Below, piece after piece: positions 1 through 10,265 of a stretch of DNA of 64,000 nt. The position numbers were made by a program, and so were the translations under genes. Under the pieces are notes generated by a model, which saw nothing but the letters and a program-made list of their open reading frames with translations, ran no database searches and was not told the origin of the DNA. Origin of the DNA: Cherax quadricarinatus (taxonomy: Eukaryota; Arthropoda; Malacostraca; Decapoda; Parastacidae); assembly GCF_038502225.1 (NCBI RefSeq), contig NC_091325.1, positions 31,746,107-31,810,106 on the forward strand, given 5' to 3'. Position 1 is the first letter of the stretch; the number at the start of each line of letters is the position of its first letter.

Positions 1-1150
1 CTTGGACTGCAAGAAGGCCTTTGACACAGTTCCTCACAAGAGATTAGTGCAGAAGCTAGAGCATCAGGCGCATATAACAGGAAGGGCACTGCAATGGATC
101 AGAGAATACCTGACAGGGAGGCAACAACGAGTCATGGTACGTAATGATGTATCACAGTGGGCACCTGTGACGAGCGGGGTCCCACAGGGGTCGGTCCTAG
201 GACCAGTGCTATTTTTGGTATATGTGAACGACATGACGGAAGGGTTAGACTCAGAAGTGTCCCTGTTTGCAGATGATGTGAAGTTAATGAGGAGAATTAA
301 ATCTGATGAGGACCAGGCAGGACTTCAAAGAGACCTGGACAGACTGGACACCTGGTCCAGCAAATGGCTTCTCGAATTTAATCCTGCCAAATGAAAAGTC
401 ATGAAGATAGGGGAAGGGCACAGAAGACCACAGACAGAGTATAGGCTAGGTGGCCAAAGACTGCAAACCTCACTCAAGGAGAAAGATCTTGGGGTAAGTA
501 TAACACCGAGCATGTCTCCGGAAGCACACATCAATCAGATAACTGCTGCAGCATATGGGCGCCTGGCAAACCTGAGAACAGCATTCCGACACCTTAGTAA
601 GGAATCATTCAAGACACTGTACACCGTGTATGTCAGGCCCATACAGGAGTATGCAGCACCTGTTTGGAACCCGCACTTGATAAAGCACGTCAAGAAACTA
701 GAGAAAGTACAAAGGTTTGCAACAAGGTTAGTTCCAGAGCTAAGGGGAATGTCCTATGAAGAAAGATTAAGGGAAATCGGCCTGACGACACTGGAGGACA
801 GGAGGGTCAGGGGAGACATGATAAAGACATATAAAATACTGCGTGGAATAGACAAGGTGGACAAGGACAGGATGTTCCAGGGAGGGGACACAGAAACAAG
901 AGGCCACAATTGGAAGTTGAAGACACAAATGAGTCAGAGAGTTAGTAGGAAGTATTTCTTCAGTCATAGAGTTGTAAGGCAGTGGAATAGCCTAGAAAAT
1001 GACGTAGTGGAGGCAGGAACCATACACAGTTTTAAGACGAGGTTTGATAAAGCTCATGGAGCGGGGAGAGAGAGGGCCTAGTAGCAACCGGTGAAGAGGC
1101 GGGGCCAGGAGCTAGGACTCGACCCCTGCAACCACAAATAGGTGAGTACA
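1..1150 (+). pseudogene. F1 LINE copy a: RT domain and 3' end, cut by window edge
   Basis: This is the C-terminal half of a non-LTR reverse transcriptase followed by its 3' UTR. Visible RT motifs are GVPQGSVLGPVLF and FADDVKLM (about 261-285), followed by the thumb and the family-typical C-terminal domain ending at 1081. The reading frame is continuous from 2 to 1081 except for one TGA at 392-394. The other copies have TGC (Cys) there, in the context AKCKVMK, so this is a point nonsense mutation. The 3' UTR has the family signature (gaggcggggccagg ... cgacccctgcaaccacaaatagg) and ends in two copies of AAATAGGTGAGTAC. The motif set is typical of CR1/jockey-type LINEs; the exact clade is not determined. 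The 5' part lies outside the window. Confidence 0.9.
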
Positions 1151-1172
1151 AATAGGTGAGTACACACACTTT

Positions 1173-2100
1173 GGTATAAGTGAATTACATGACGAAAGGA
1201 ATAGACTATGAAGTGTTTCTTTTTGCAGTCGGTGTGAAGTTAATGTGGAGAATTTAATCGGAGGTCCAGGAGGACTACAAAGACATCTGGACAGGCTGCT
1301 GGCCTGGTCTAGCAACTGGCTCGTGCAGTTCAACCCCTCCAAGTGCAAAGTCATGAAGATCGGGGAAGGGCTATGAAGACCGCAGACGGAGTACAGCCTA
1401 GGGAGCCAAATACTACAAACCTCACTCAAGGAAAAGGATCTTGGAGTGAGTATAACACCGAACATATCTTCAGAGGTGCACATCAACCAAATAACTACTA
1501 CACTATATGGGCGATTAGCAATCCTGTGAATAGTTTTCAGAAGTCTCAGAAAGGAGTCGTTCAGGACTGTACACCGTGTAAGTCATGCGCATACCGGAGT
1601 ATGCAGCACCAGTTTGGAACCCACACCTGGGCAAGTGCGTCAGGAAATTAGACAGAGTGCAAAGGTTTGCAACGAGAGTAGTCCCGGAGCTATGGGTTAT
1701 GCCCTACAATGAGAGGTTAAGGAAAATTGACCTGACGACACTGGATGATAAGAGGGACTGGAGAGACATGATAACAATATATAAAATACCGAGAAGAATC
1801 AGCAAGGTAGACAGAGATAAGATGTTCCAGAGATGGAACACAGCGACAAGGGGTCACAAGAAGAAGTTGAAAAATCAGATGAGTCACAGAGGTGTTAGGA
1901 AGTATTTCTTCAGTCACAGAATTGTCAACAATTGGAATAGTCATGAAAGTGAGATGGAGGCAATAACCATATATAGTTTTAGCAACAGGTATGGTAAAGC
2001 TCACGGAGCAGGGAGTGTGTGACTTAGTAGCGACCACTGAAGAGGTGGTGCTAGGAGCAATGAATCGACCCCAGCAACCACTGTTAGGTGAGTACAATTA
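1173..2100 (+). pseudogene. F1 LINE copy b, decayed 3' half
   Basis: This is a second, older copy of the same family, starting abruptly at the LVYVND part of the RT (ttggtataagtgaa) just after the (GTGAGTACAC) tail of copy a. Several frameshifts and stops are visible. Recognisable blocks are the FADD region (degraded to a non-catalytic sequence near 1225), the thumb region, and the C-terminal domain in frame at 1585-2022. The 3' end carries the family tail (caaccactgttaggtgagtacaattaggtgaata). It is clearly non-functional. Confidence 0.85.
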
Positions 2101-2103
2101 GGT

Positions 2104-2937
2104 GAATACAGTGTACGTCATGCCCATACTGGAGTATGCAGCATCGGTTTGGAACACACACCTGGTCAATCACGTCAAGAAACTAGAGAAAAAGTCTGCA
2201 ACGAGACTAGTCTCGGTACTAAGTGACATGCCCTACAAGGAGAGGTTAAGGGAAATCGACCTGACGATACTAGAGGACAAGAGACGGAAAGGAGGGACAT
2301 GATGACGTAAATACTGATAGGAATTGACAAGGTAGACAGATACAGGATGTTCCAGAGATGGAACACAGCAACAATTGGTCACAACTGAAAGTTGAAGTCT
2401 CAGATGAGTTACAGGGATGTTAGAAGTATTTCTTCAGTCATGGAGTTGTTTATGCCCAGTTGGGTTCATATTTCGCGGTACTATGGTGCTGACACCTAGT
2501 GGTATAGGCCTACCTTGCTTAGCCCGCACCACGCTTCCCCTTTCTCACTCTGGCAACCGACTTGACTCTGGCAGCCGATGTGACTCTGTCAGAAAGTGTT
2601 TACTCCGTCTCTCTATCCTGGGCATGACCCTCCAAGCCTGGGCTACTTTTAAACACAATGCCTGTGTACTAGACCCCAAATAAAGCAACGTAACCTCCGA
2701 AGAGTATCAATCATCCTCGGTTGCACAGGACAAAAGTCAATTGTAATAGTTGTCAGGAAGTGGAACAGTCTGATGAATGATGTAGTGGAGGCAGGTACCA
2801 TACGTAGCTTTAAGATGTATGATAAAGCTCATGGAGCAGGGAGAGTGAACCTAGAAGCGACCAGTGAAGAGGCAGGGCCAGGATCTATTAATCGACCCCT
2901 ACAACCACAAATACGTGAGTATGTACAACCACAAATG
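2104..2937 (+). pseudogene. F1 LINE copy c, 3' fragment split by an insertion
   Basis: This fragment starts inside the tail of copy b with the sequence encoding YVMPILEYAA and runs to the family 3' UTR (cgacccctacaaccacaaatacgtgagta), which leads into (CA)n. It is interrupted at 2450-2747 by an unrelated 298-bp segment; the LINE homology resumes exactly at agttgtcaggaagtgg. Multiple frameshifts make it a pseudogene. Confidence 0.85.
2450..2747. mobile_element. Possible solo LTR inserted in F1 copy c
   Basis: This 298-bp segment has no LINE homology and is flanked on both sides by AGTTGT (2444-2449 and 2748-2753), a candidate 6-bp target duplication. It contains an AATAAA polyadenylation-like signal near 2680 and a promoter-like GC-richer first half, as expected of an LTR. 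No internal coding sequence or clear terminal inverted repeats are seen. The ends do not give a clean TG...CA, so the LTR call is tentative; a MITE or SINE is the alternative. Confidence 0.4.
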
Positions 2938-2957
2938 CACACACACACGCACACACA

Positions 2958-3045
<88 letters not shown>
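2937..3045. repeat. (CA)n microsatellite
   Basis: This is an almost pure CA tract with a few CG and CC interruptions at its left end. It directly continues the 3' tail of F1 copy c and ends where copy d starts. Long frames of His-Thr or Val-Cys across it are artefacts of the repeat. Confidence 0.97.
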
Positions 3046-3046
<1 letters not shown>

Positions 3047-5405
3047 CCAGAGAGAGAGGAGAGGATGAACCAGCAAGGTTGGACCTTGTATTCACCATGA
3101 GTAGTTCGGACATCGAGGGTATCATGTATGAAAGGCCCCTGGGAGCTAGTGATCATGTGGTTCTGTGCTTCGACTACATAGTTGAGCTCCAAGTGGAGAG
3201 AGTAGCAGGAATAGGCTGGGAAAAACCAAACTACAAAAGGGGGAACTACTCAGGCATGAGGAACTTCCTTCAAGACATTCAGTGGGAGAGGGAACTGACA
3301 GGAAAACCAGTACAAGAAATGATGGACTATGTAACAACAAAATGCAAGGAGGCAGAGGAGAGGTTTGTTCCCAAGGGAAACAGAAATAATGGGAAGAACA
3401 GAACGAGTCCTTGGTTCACCCAAAGGTGTAGGGAGGCAAAAACTAGGTGTACTAGAGAATGGAAAAGGTACAGAAGACAGAGAACTCAGGAAAATAAAGA
3501 AATCAGCCGAAGAGCCAGAAACGAATATGCACAGATGAGAAGGGAGGCTCAGAGACAATATGAAAATGACATAGCATCAAAAGTAAAGACTGACCCGAAG
3601 CTGTTGTACAGCCACATCAGGAGGAAAACAACAGTCAAGGACCAGGTAATCAGACTGAGGAAGGGTGATGGGGAATTCACAAGAAACGACCGAGAGGTAT
3701 GTCAGGAGCTCAACACAAGATTTAAAGAAGTATTTACAGTGGAAACCAGTAGGACTCCAAGAAATCAGAACAGGGGGGCACACCAGCAAGTGCTGGATGA
3801 GGTACATATAACCAAGGAGGAGGTGAAGAAGCTGCTATGCGAACTTGACACCTCAAAGGCGGTGGGACCAGACAACATCTCTCCATGGGTCCTTAAAGAG
3901 GGAGCAGAGATATTGTGTGAGCCATTAACAAAGATCTTCAACACATCATTTGAAACTGGGCAACTCCCTGAGGTATGGAAAATGGCAAATGTAGTCCCAA
4001 TTTTTAAAAAGGGAGACAGACATGAGGCACTAAACTACAGACCTGTATCACTAACGTGTATAGTATGCAAGGTCATGGAGAAGATCATCAGGAGGAGAGT
4101 GGTGGGGCACCTGGAAAGAAACAAGTATATAATTGACAACTAGCACGGTTTCAGGGAAGGAAAATCCTGTGTCACAAACCTACTAGAGTTTTATGACAAG
4201 GTGACAGAAGTAAGACAAGAGAGAGAGGGGTGGATCGACTGCGTATTTTTGGACTGCAAGAAGGCCTTCGACACAGTTCCTCACAAGAGGTTACTGCAAA
4301 AGCTAGAGGACCAGGCACACATAACAGGAAAGGCACTGCAATGGATCAGAGAATATCTGACAGGGAGGCAACAACGAGTCATGGTACGCGACGAGGTGTC
4401 AGAGTGGGCGCCTGTGACAAGCGGGGTTCCACAGGGGTCAGTCCTAGGACCTGTGCTGTTCTTGGTATACGTGAACGACATAACGGAAGGGATAGACTCA
4501 GAAGTGTCCTTGTTTACAGACGATGTGAAGCTAATGAGAAGAATCGAATCGGACGAGGATCAGGCAGGACTACAAAGAGATCTGGACAGGCTATAAGCCT
4601 GGTCCAGCAACTGGCTCCTTGAATTTAATCCTGCCAAATGCAAAGTCATGAAGATTGGGGAAGGGCAAAGAAGACCGCAGACACAATATAGTTTAGATGG
4701 CCAAAGACTGCAAACCTCACTCAAGGAAAAAGATCTGGGGGTGAGTATAACACCGAGCATATCTCCTGAGGCGCACATAAATCAGATAACTGCTGCAGCA
4801 TACGGGCGCCTGGCAAACCTACGGATAGCGTTCCGATACCTCAGTAAGGATTCGTTTAAGACTCTGTACACCATCTACGTCAGGCCCATACTGGAGTATG
4901 CAGCACCAGTTTGGAATCCACACCAAGTCAAGCACGTCAAGAAATTAGAGAAAGTGCAAAGGTTTGCAACAAGACTAGTCCCAGAGCTACGGGGATTGTC
5001 CTATGAAGAAAGGTTGAGGGAAATCGGCCTGACGACACTGGAGGCCAGGAGGGGCAGGGGAGACATGATAACGACATATAAAATACTGCGTGGAATAGAC
5101 GAGGTGGACAAAGACGGGATGTTCCAGAGATGGGACACAGACACAAGAGGTCACAATTGGAAGTTGAAGACTCAGATGAATCAAAGGGATGTTAGGAAGT
5201 ATTTCTTCAGTCATAGAGTAGTCAGGCCATGGAATAGCCTAGAAAGTGATGTGGTGGAGGCAGGAACCATACATAGTTTTAAGGCGAGGTATGATAGAGC
5301 TCATGGGGCAGGGAGAGAGAGGACCTAGTAGCAATCAGCGAAGAGGCGGGGCCAGGAGCTGTGAATCGACCCCTGCAACCACAAATAGGTGAGTACAAAT
5401 AGGTG

Positions 5406-5408
<3 letters not shown>
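3046..5408 (+). pseudogene. F1 LINE copy d: EN C-terminus, linker, full RT, 3' UTR
   Basis: This copy is long and only lightly damaged. It starts at the end of the apurinic-like endonuclease (RLDLVFTMSS, ASDHVV), continues through the linker rich in Arg and Lys, and then the RT (AVGPDNISPWVLKEG, NYRPVSLT, DCKKAFDTVPHKRL, GVPQGSVLGP) and the C-terminal domain to 5328. One frame runs from about 3055 to 5328 with only two internal stops: TAG at 4141-4143, where the family has CAG (QHGF becomes stop-HGF), and TAA at 4594-4596. In addition the catalytic FADD box reads FTDD near 4510. The 3' UTR ends with AAATAGGTGAGTAC twice, then (CA)n. It is inactive but recent. Confidence 0.92.

Positions 5409-5439
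<31 letters not shown>
5409..5439. repeat. (CA)n tail of F1 copy d
   Basis: A pure CA tract of about 30 bp immediately follows GGTGAGTA of the LINE 3' end. Confidence 0.95.
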
Positions 5440-5441
<2 letters not shown>

Positions 5442-5650
5442 GTCCATACACCAAATTTATATCATCTGGGTAATATTCATATTCTTTGCCTGATATTAAT
5501 TTTTATTAATATCTCTAAAAATTCTGAATATTTTCCAAAAAAAAGAAAAGTTCTAAAGCGTTCTGAATATTCTAAAAACTTCTACAAATAATATGTTTCG
5601 TAGGTATCTCCTGGTCCAAATTCATTTAAAATCACCGTTTCTCCGGAAGA
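5440..5650. other. AT-rich spacer
   Basis: This is A+T-rich sequence without recognisable coding or repeat structure. It lies between the LINE tail and the minus-strand ORF1 remnant. Confidence 0.5.
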
Positions 5651-5654
5651 TCAT

Positions 5655-6230
5655 CTCTCCAGCTACCTCTCATATCTCTCCTACTCTCTCGAGCAGGGGT
5701 TCCCATCCTGGGCTGCTCATCCTCTCTCTAAGACAAAAGGCCCTGTCCATAAACTTAACGTGATTGGCTCCAACTAAAACAATGTTCTTACCTTCACTGG
5801 CAGTATTTGTCGTGACGTTCTCGACGGTCTTCCTTGGGATGGTAGTTGTTGGAATAGTCTTCGCAGGGATGGTCTTGATTGTGGTGTCTAGGGTCGTTAA
5901 CTCACACTCGTCTGCCAATGCTTCCTTGGTGTTTGTCGTGATGTTCCCAGTAGTCAACTCACATTCATCGGGTAGCACAGAAAATGGGTTCGAAGTTTCC
6001 TCAGTAGCCTCCTGGTTCTTTTTCGTTTCTGCCACTCCGTCCAGCTTCTTGATCCTCAGCTTCGTTCCATGCTGTCAGGCCACTATCCAGGTCCCTTTTT
6101 GACTTGAGGACTCACAACAGAAGGATTACTCTTGTTTTCCTCCGTCAATCGCTGTGTCTTGAGCTTAGCTACTCTCAGCTCCTCCTTAAACTACTGGTAA
6201 AGTTGGTTCAGATTCACAGAGAGCACACTA
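5655..6230 (-). pseudogene. LINE ORF1 remnant: coiled coil plus start of esterase-like domain
   Basis: On the minus strand, bases about 6230-6130 encode a Leu/Glu/Lys-rich heptad segment (LNQLYQ, then FKEELRVAKLKTQRLTEENK). After a frameshift, an open frame at 6035-5670 runs through a Thr-rich linker with two DECELTT repeats into NIVLVGANHVKFMDRAFC. In CR1-type LINEs ORF1 often carries an SGNH-hydrolase (esterase) domain whose first block reads like V-G-D-S-x-V-x-x-x-D-x-x-F-C. Here the GDS is GAN, so the nucleophile serine is missing. The downstream esterase blocks are lost or scrambled. The family assignment is by recall of the motif order; the decay is visible. Confidence 0.5.
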
Positions 6231-6239
6231 GATACGTCT

Positions 6240-6890
6240 TCACGGGGTTAGGTACATATCACCTGGGCAACATATTCAAATTTGTGTTCTGGAATATATA
6301 AACTTGGCAATTTTATAGTCAAAAAATACTGTTCATACTCTTAAAAAAAGAAATATTTTTCACAATAATACGTAACGTGTTCTTTGTCAGGCGAGCAATT
6401 GAACTTGTGCAAGAATAGCTTGTGTGAGGTGTTGTTACCTTCTCTGAGTGAGGTGTAAACTCAGGGTAACATGTACAACTTACTTATCTTGCCTCTTTTT
6501 TGGCCGGGTCACCATATGGAGAAGACCTGGGCCAGGATGTCGTCCTTAACGTACATTTACCTCCCTCTTCTTATTCAGTCGAATCAAGACAGGCGCATGG
6601 AGGCGCATGGCTTCTTCCGATAGGAAGACGTCACGATGTTCCACAGACTCAACTGAGGACCCGGATTTGGAAATGTGGGGTGCACAATTCTTGCGAAGAA
6701 TCTGGAAGACCACTCACTGCACACTTGGGACAACGAAGCAAGCGACATCAGCCGAGCCAGTGAGATAGGGATGGATCAAGAAATTCTCATCCCAACACCA
6801 GATATACTGGATGGAGAAAGTTGGCAGGTAGCAGGAGCCACGAAGTCCCAGAGGAGACACAATGTTACCATTCCTCAGATAGTGTAAGCC
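6240..6890. other. Uncharacterised spacer, possibly 5' part of the zinc-knuckle ORF1
   Basis: The first 200 bases are AT-rich and featureless. From about 6490 base composition becomes more balanced, with short frames such as STDPDLEMWGAQFLRRIW that could be the degraded start of the following retrotransposon ORF1. I see no RNA gene or other feature. Confidence 0.35.
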
Positions 6891-7480
6891 AAGCCATTTG
6901 AATTCAACAAATTCAGGTTGATAAGCAAAGGACACCACGACACCGCGTATTCTGCTATAATTCATCTAGAAAAAAAGTACGCCCTGAAGATATTAGTGTC
7001 CCCAAATCTGAAATGGGACTTCATTCTCACTCCCCGAATCACACAGTCCTATGAGGTCCTGCAGGAGGTGAACGACTTCGAATCACCAATTGTTCTAGCA
7101 GAAGTAAAATCCAAAGAGCGGGTAACTAAATGCGCTACCCACTAGACATGCCTCTCGATGGAATCCATGGTAACAAGAACATCCTGAAAGTTTAACGGCT
7201 TCGAACCTAGATGGATGGCAACGTGCCTACGAGGGTCTTCATCCAACATAGAGGACTTCTCCCAGCTCAACCGGATCTCGGTAGCTGGGGAAAATACCAG
7301 GTTAGGTCGTACAACCCAGGACCTTTGAAATGCTTCATGTGTTAGAGGTACAACCACCTCAGCGTCCCATGTCATTTTAAAGAAATATGCGGCATCTGTG
7401 GCGGGGTCTCACTCGACCAAGGACTGCTGGGGAAACTGAAGAGAGGTGAAGCTATGGAACCTCGATATCCGAGGTTTGTT
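6890..7480 (+). pseudogene. Retrotransposon ORF1/gag-like protein with two CCHC zinc knuckles, broken
   Basis: The plus strand at 6918-7145 has an open stretch (LEKKYALKILVSPNL, FILTPRITQSYEVLQEVN) resembling the RRM-like part of nucleic-acid-binding ORF1 proteins. Further on, after frameshifts, comes a textbook CX2CX4HX4C knuckle at 7331-7372 (C-FM-C-xRYN-H-LSVP-C), but one spacer codon is TAG (7343-7345). It is followed by a second knuckle, CGICGG then SHSTKDC, split by a +1 frameshift. ORF1 proteins of this kind bind RNA in the retrotransposition particle. No matching EN or RT follows directly, so the element is truncated or the rest has decayed. Confidence 0.65.
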
Positions 7481-7484
7481 TAAT

Positions 7485-8440
7485 AAAATAGAAAACTGGC
7501 ACATCAAATAAATATAAAAATACACCCGATTAAGATAAACTAGTGATTAGCGGTTGAAGTCCACCAGAAGAAGCATTCTTTTGCTATAACTTGCAACACA
7601 GTTTAAATAATGAAACTGGAAACCTGATAATTACACAACACAAACTGAACACCATTTTTTAACGTTGATCAGTGGTGAAAATTTAAAGCTGACCAGATAA
7701 ACAATCTCCAGCAATTGACTTAATTGCAGAGATTACATTTTTTAACAATATCCGTAAAATTTCCAATTTTTACCTACTCAATGTAAACTTATGGAGTATC
7801 ATCATTCTTACAGAATTCCTCGTTATTAATATTTTGAAGCCGATAGGAAGAAATAATCTTAAGTTATTGATTATAAATGCATTTAATATAATTGGCAAAC
7901 TAGGACTTATGCCACCCAATAGCAGCATGAACCTTGCGTTAGGAAACTACAGCAGTGATGAAAATATAAGCCAGTCGGATCAGTCAGTCTTAATTTAGGG
8001 CACAGATTCATATGATTCCCCATTTTTTTTAATTATTTTCTTACATCAACAAATCTGCCTGCACGCAGACAAAACTTAATGCATCAGCTATTTAGTATTG
8101 CAGCCTTTCCGAACAGGTAAACGTAAATTTATTGAACGCAATTTTAACGGGAATAATTTTTTTTTACACTATTTTGCTCATAAAATAGTAAAATATAAAC
8201 GTACACAATACACTCGGATCACGACTTTTGACCAGCAAAGTGAGACCAGTTATGTCTGTGCTTTCACCAAATTCAACTTCAGTAACGGAAACATACTATG
8301 TGATGAAATTAACAATATCCTCTATGAAACAAGCTGCGAGGACATCCTAAACAACACGGATCCGAACCTTTGCATAAAAAGATTTAACTTTGTGGCACTT
8401 TAGGTATGCCTGAGGCACATTCCTTAATAAAAAAATAAGA
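7485..8440. other. AT-rich region without recognised gene
   Basis: About 950 bp of A+T-rich DNA. It contains one open frame of 101 codons at 8098-8403 with no motif I recognise; it sits just upstream of a decayed family-2 LINE and could be its degraded EN end, but I cannot support that. No RNA gene or tandem repeat is seen. Confidence 0.4.
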
Positions 8441-8454
8441 GAAGATGTAAACTA

Positions 8455-9235
8455 GAAAGAGAGATATGGTCTCTCTGCAGGCTAAGGAGAAGAATCACAG
8501 AGCTGCTCAAAGGGCCACTCTATCTGAAATACGAAAGGAGGCACTGGCCAGAGTAATGAAAAATGCAGAAGGAATCAAACTGAAGCTGAGAAACAAAGAA
8601 AGAACTTAAAGCAATATGTGAAATTGAAAAATAACAAAATATTTTTTTTCTAATGTCAAATGTATGGCAAAAACCACATCTGCTTAAGGGATATAGTACT
8701 TACAGAAATGAATGAGATACTGAACTCCCAGTATAACGCAGCATTTAGTGGGCTTTTAATCAGACTAGGGGTCAACAATGTAAATGAAATTTTTATGACC
8801 TAGATTCAAAATTTAGCTAGTTCAATAATTTCTGGTATAATCCTAACACCACAAGACTTTGAAAAAAAATAAATGACATGCCCATGCACTCTGCCCAAGC
8901 CCAGACAATCAAAACTCCTTCATCATCATATAAAGCAAGAAATCCCTTTCACGTGCCTAAAATATTCTAGGGAGAGGTAGCATAGAGACAGGGATCATCC
9001 CACAGTCACTACAGATAACGGATGTAGCTCATTCCACGAAACAATTGCAAAGAATTACAGATCAATAGCACTAACGTCCCACATCAAAATAAACTTTTAA
9101 AGGGTTCTAAGAAGCAAGATTGCCTACAACTTGGACACCCAACAGTTGCACAACGCAGGGCAGTATGGGTTTAGAGCAGTTCGCTCCTGCCCTCTCAACC
9201 ACTGGACCATTATGACATGGTCAGGGTGTTCTGGA
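8455..9235 (+). pseudogene. Family-2 (F2) LINE, heavily decayed RT N-terminal part
   Basis: The translation in shifting frames matches the intact F2 copy at 55.7-57.8 kb block by block: EIRKEALARV (there DTRKEALTRE), KLKLRNKER, KYFFSNVK, GIIPQSLQITD, ITDQ with LTSHIK, and QYGFRAVRSC-like sequence near 9160. It ends where F2 continues with HYDMALDALEE. There are many stops and frameshifts. Orientation is plus. Confidence 0.75.
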
Positions 9236-9462
9236 GGCGTTGACCAGTCGAACACCCTTCAGGTATACTCCAGGTATAAACCCTTTTATTTCACTCTCCC
9301 CCTTCAGTGACTATTGGTCACATTTTTTGACTCTGAAGCAACGCCTCTGAGAGTTTTGGAAGGTGTCCAACCCTTTCTACGATTCAAGGAATTGTTCCAA
9401 CAACTTTTGACAAAGGTCCGCTGAAATTTTAATGCCGATTGAATAATCCAAAAGCATCCAGA
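9236..9462. other. Unassigned sequence between two LINE remnants
   Basis: No motif is recognised. It separates the F2 remnant from the RLE LINE 3' fragment. Confidence 0.4.
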
Positions 9463-9870
9463 TGGTATCATCCTTCAAGCCTGGACAGACGGCAAGCAAG
9501 TGGTGAGGGACGACACATGTGCATTCACATTGGCTGACACATATCTCCAATACACCAGGGTGGAAGGAGGGGGCAGCTGCCAGCTTTGGGGAGTCCCAAA
9601 AGTTTTGAAAATACGGTGAGCTTACACATCATTATATGTTTGTTTTCAAAGGCTCAGAGACCATTGTCCCATGGGGAAAGAGTGTATCTAAGTTCCATAA
9701 GGAGCTAGGCAAAAGACTCATCAAGGAAACTAGGTATCCCAGGCCAGCTAGTTTTTTGTTTTAACGAATCAGCACTGTGGTTCAGAAGGGTAATGCCTGC
9801 TTTATCTACGGTACACGCCCCAGCTCTGAGGAACTGGAAGAGATTTTCTCATTGTAATCTGTGTCAAGGA
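9463..9870 (+). pseudogene. RLE LINE copy 2: 3' end only
   Basis: This segment aligns base for base with 23,290-23,705 of the nearly intact RLE LINE. It starts at the PDG of the nuclease domain (catccagatggtatc) and runs to the terminal motif SSEELEEIFS and a TAA followed by about ten bases. Small indels and stops mark it as dead (for example ttttaacg for the FLFQR segment). Its value is diagnostic: at the position of the TAA at 23,392 in the long copy, this copy has TAC (Tyr). Confidence 0.9.
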
Positions 9871-9918
9871 GAATTTAGGAAAGGTAGGAGCTGTGGAGAC
9901 CAAGTGTTTACGGTGAAG

Positions 9919-10250
9919 ATGACTCAAGAAATCGTAATGACACGATTGCAAATAAACCATACCCCCGGCCGGGATTGAACCCGCGGTCATAGAGTCTCAA
10001 AACTCCAGCCCGTCATGTTGACGGCAGTGAAGGGACTTGAGCTAGAGTTCGTCACGGCCACGCTAGCTGGAGATTCGTCTGTAAAAACTTGCATTTGTGG
10101 TCACAGAGGTGCCTGTGCTAACCTTCCTATGGTGTAGAAATATACCTAGTTGGATGAATCTTATTGTGGCTAGCTGGTCTAGTGGCTAACGCGACGGGGT
10201 GGAGTTTTGAGACTCTATGACCGCGGGTTCAATCCCGGCCGGGGGTATGG
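9919..10250. mobile_element. Inverted pair of tRNA-derived SINE units, inserted as one block
   Basis: The right arm (plus) has an A box TGGTCTAGTGG (10175-10185) and a B box GGTTCAATCCC (10226-10236), the internal Pol III promoter of tRNA-derived SINEs. The left arm holds the same sequence inverted (rc B box at 9971-9981; its A box is degraded). The whole 332-bp block is flanked by TTTACGGTGAAG at 9907-9918 and 10251-10262, a 12-bp target duplication, so both arms were inserted together. A similar pair occurs at 61.8 kb. Confidence 0.8.
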
Positions 10251-10265
10251 TTTACGGTGAAGCAT

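Noticed and set aside
2829..3192. Val-Cys and His-Thr frames over (CA)n, and Tyr-Ile frames over (TA)n
   Set aside because: Translation of microsatellites; the same holds at 11.4, 23.8, 24.7, 25.2, 42.7, 46.7 and 51.9 kb.
5764..6301. Plus-strand frames opposite the ORF1 remnant
   Set aside because: They are antisense shadows of the minus-strand Thr-rich linker and coiled coil.
8098..8403. Small gene of 101 codons
   Set aside because: No recognisable motif, AT-rich, surrounded by LINE debris; the length is compatible with chance.
10165..10250. Functional tRNA gene
   Set aside because: A and B boxes are present, but no acceptor stem or anticodon arm folds correctly, and the unit recurs as an inverted, target-duplicated repeat. 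It is a tRNA-derived SINE.
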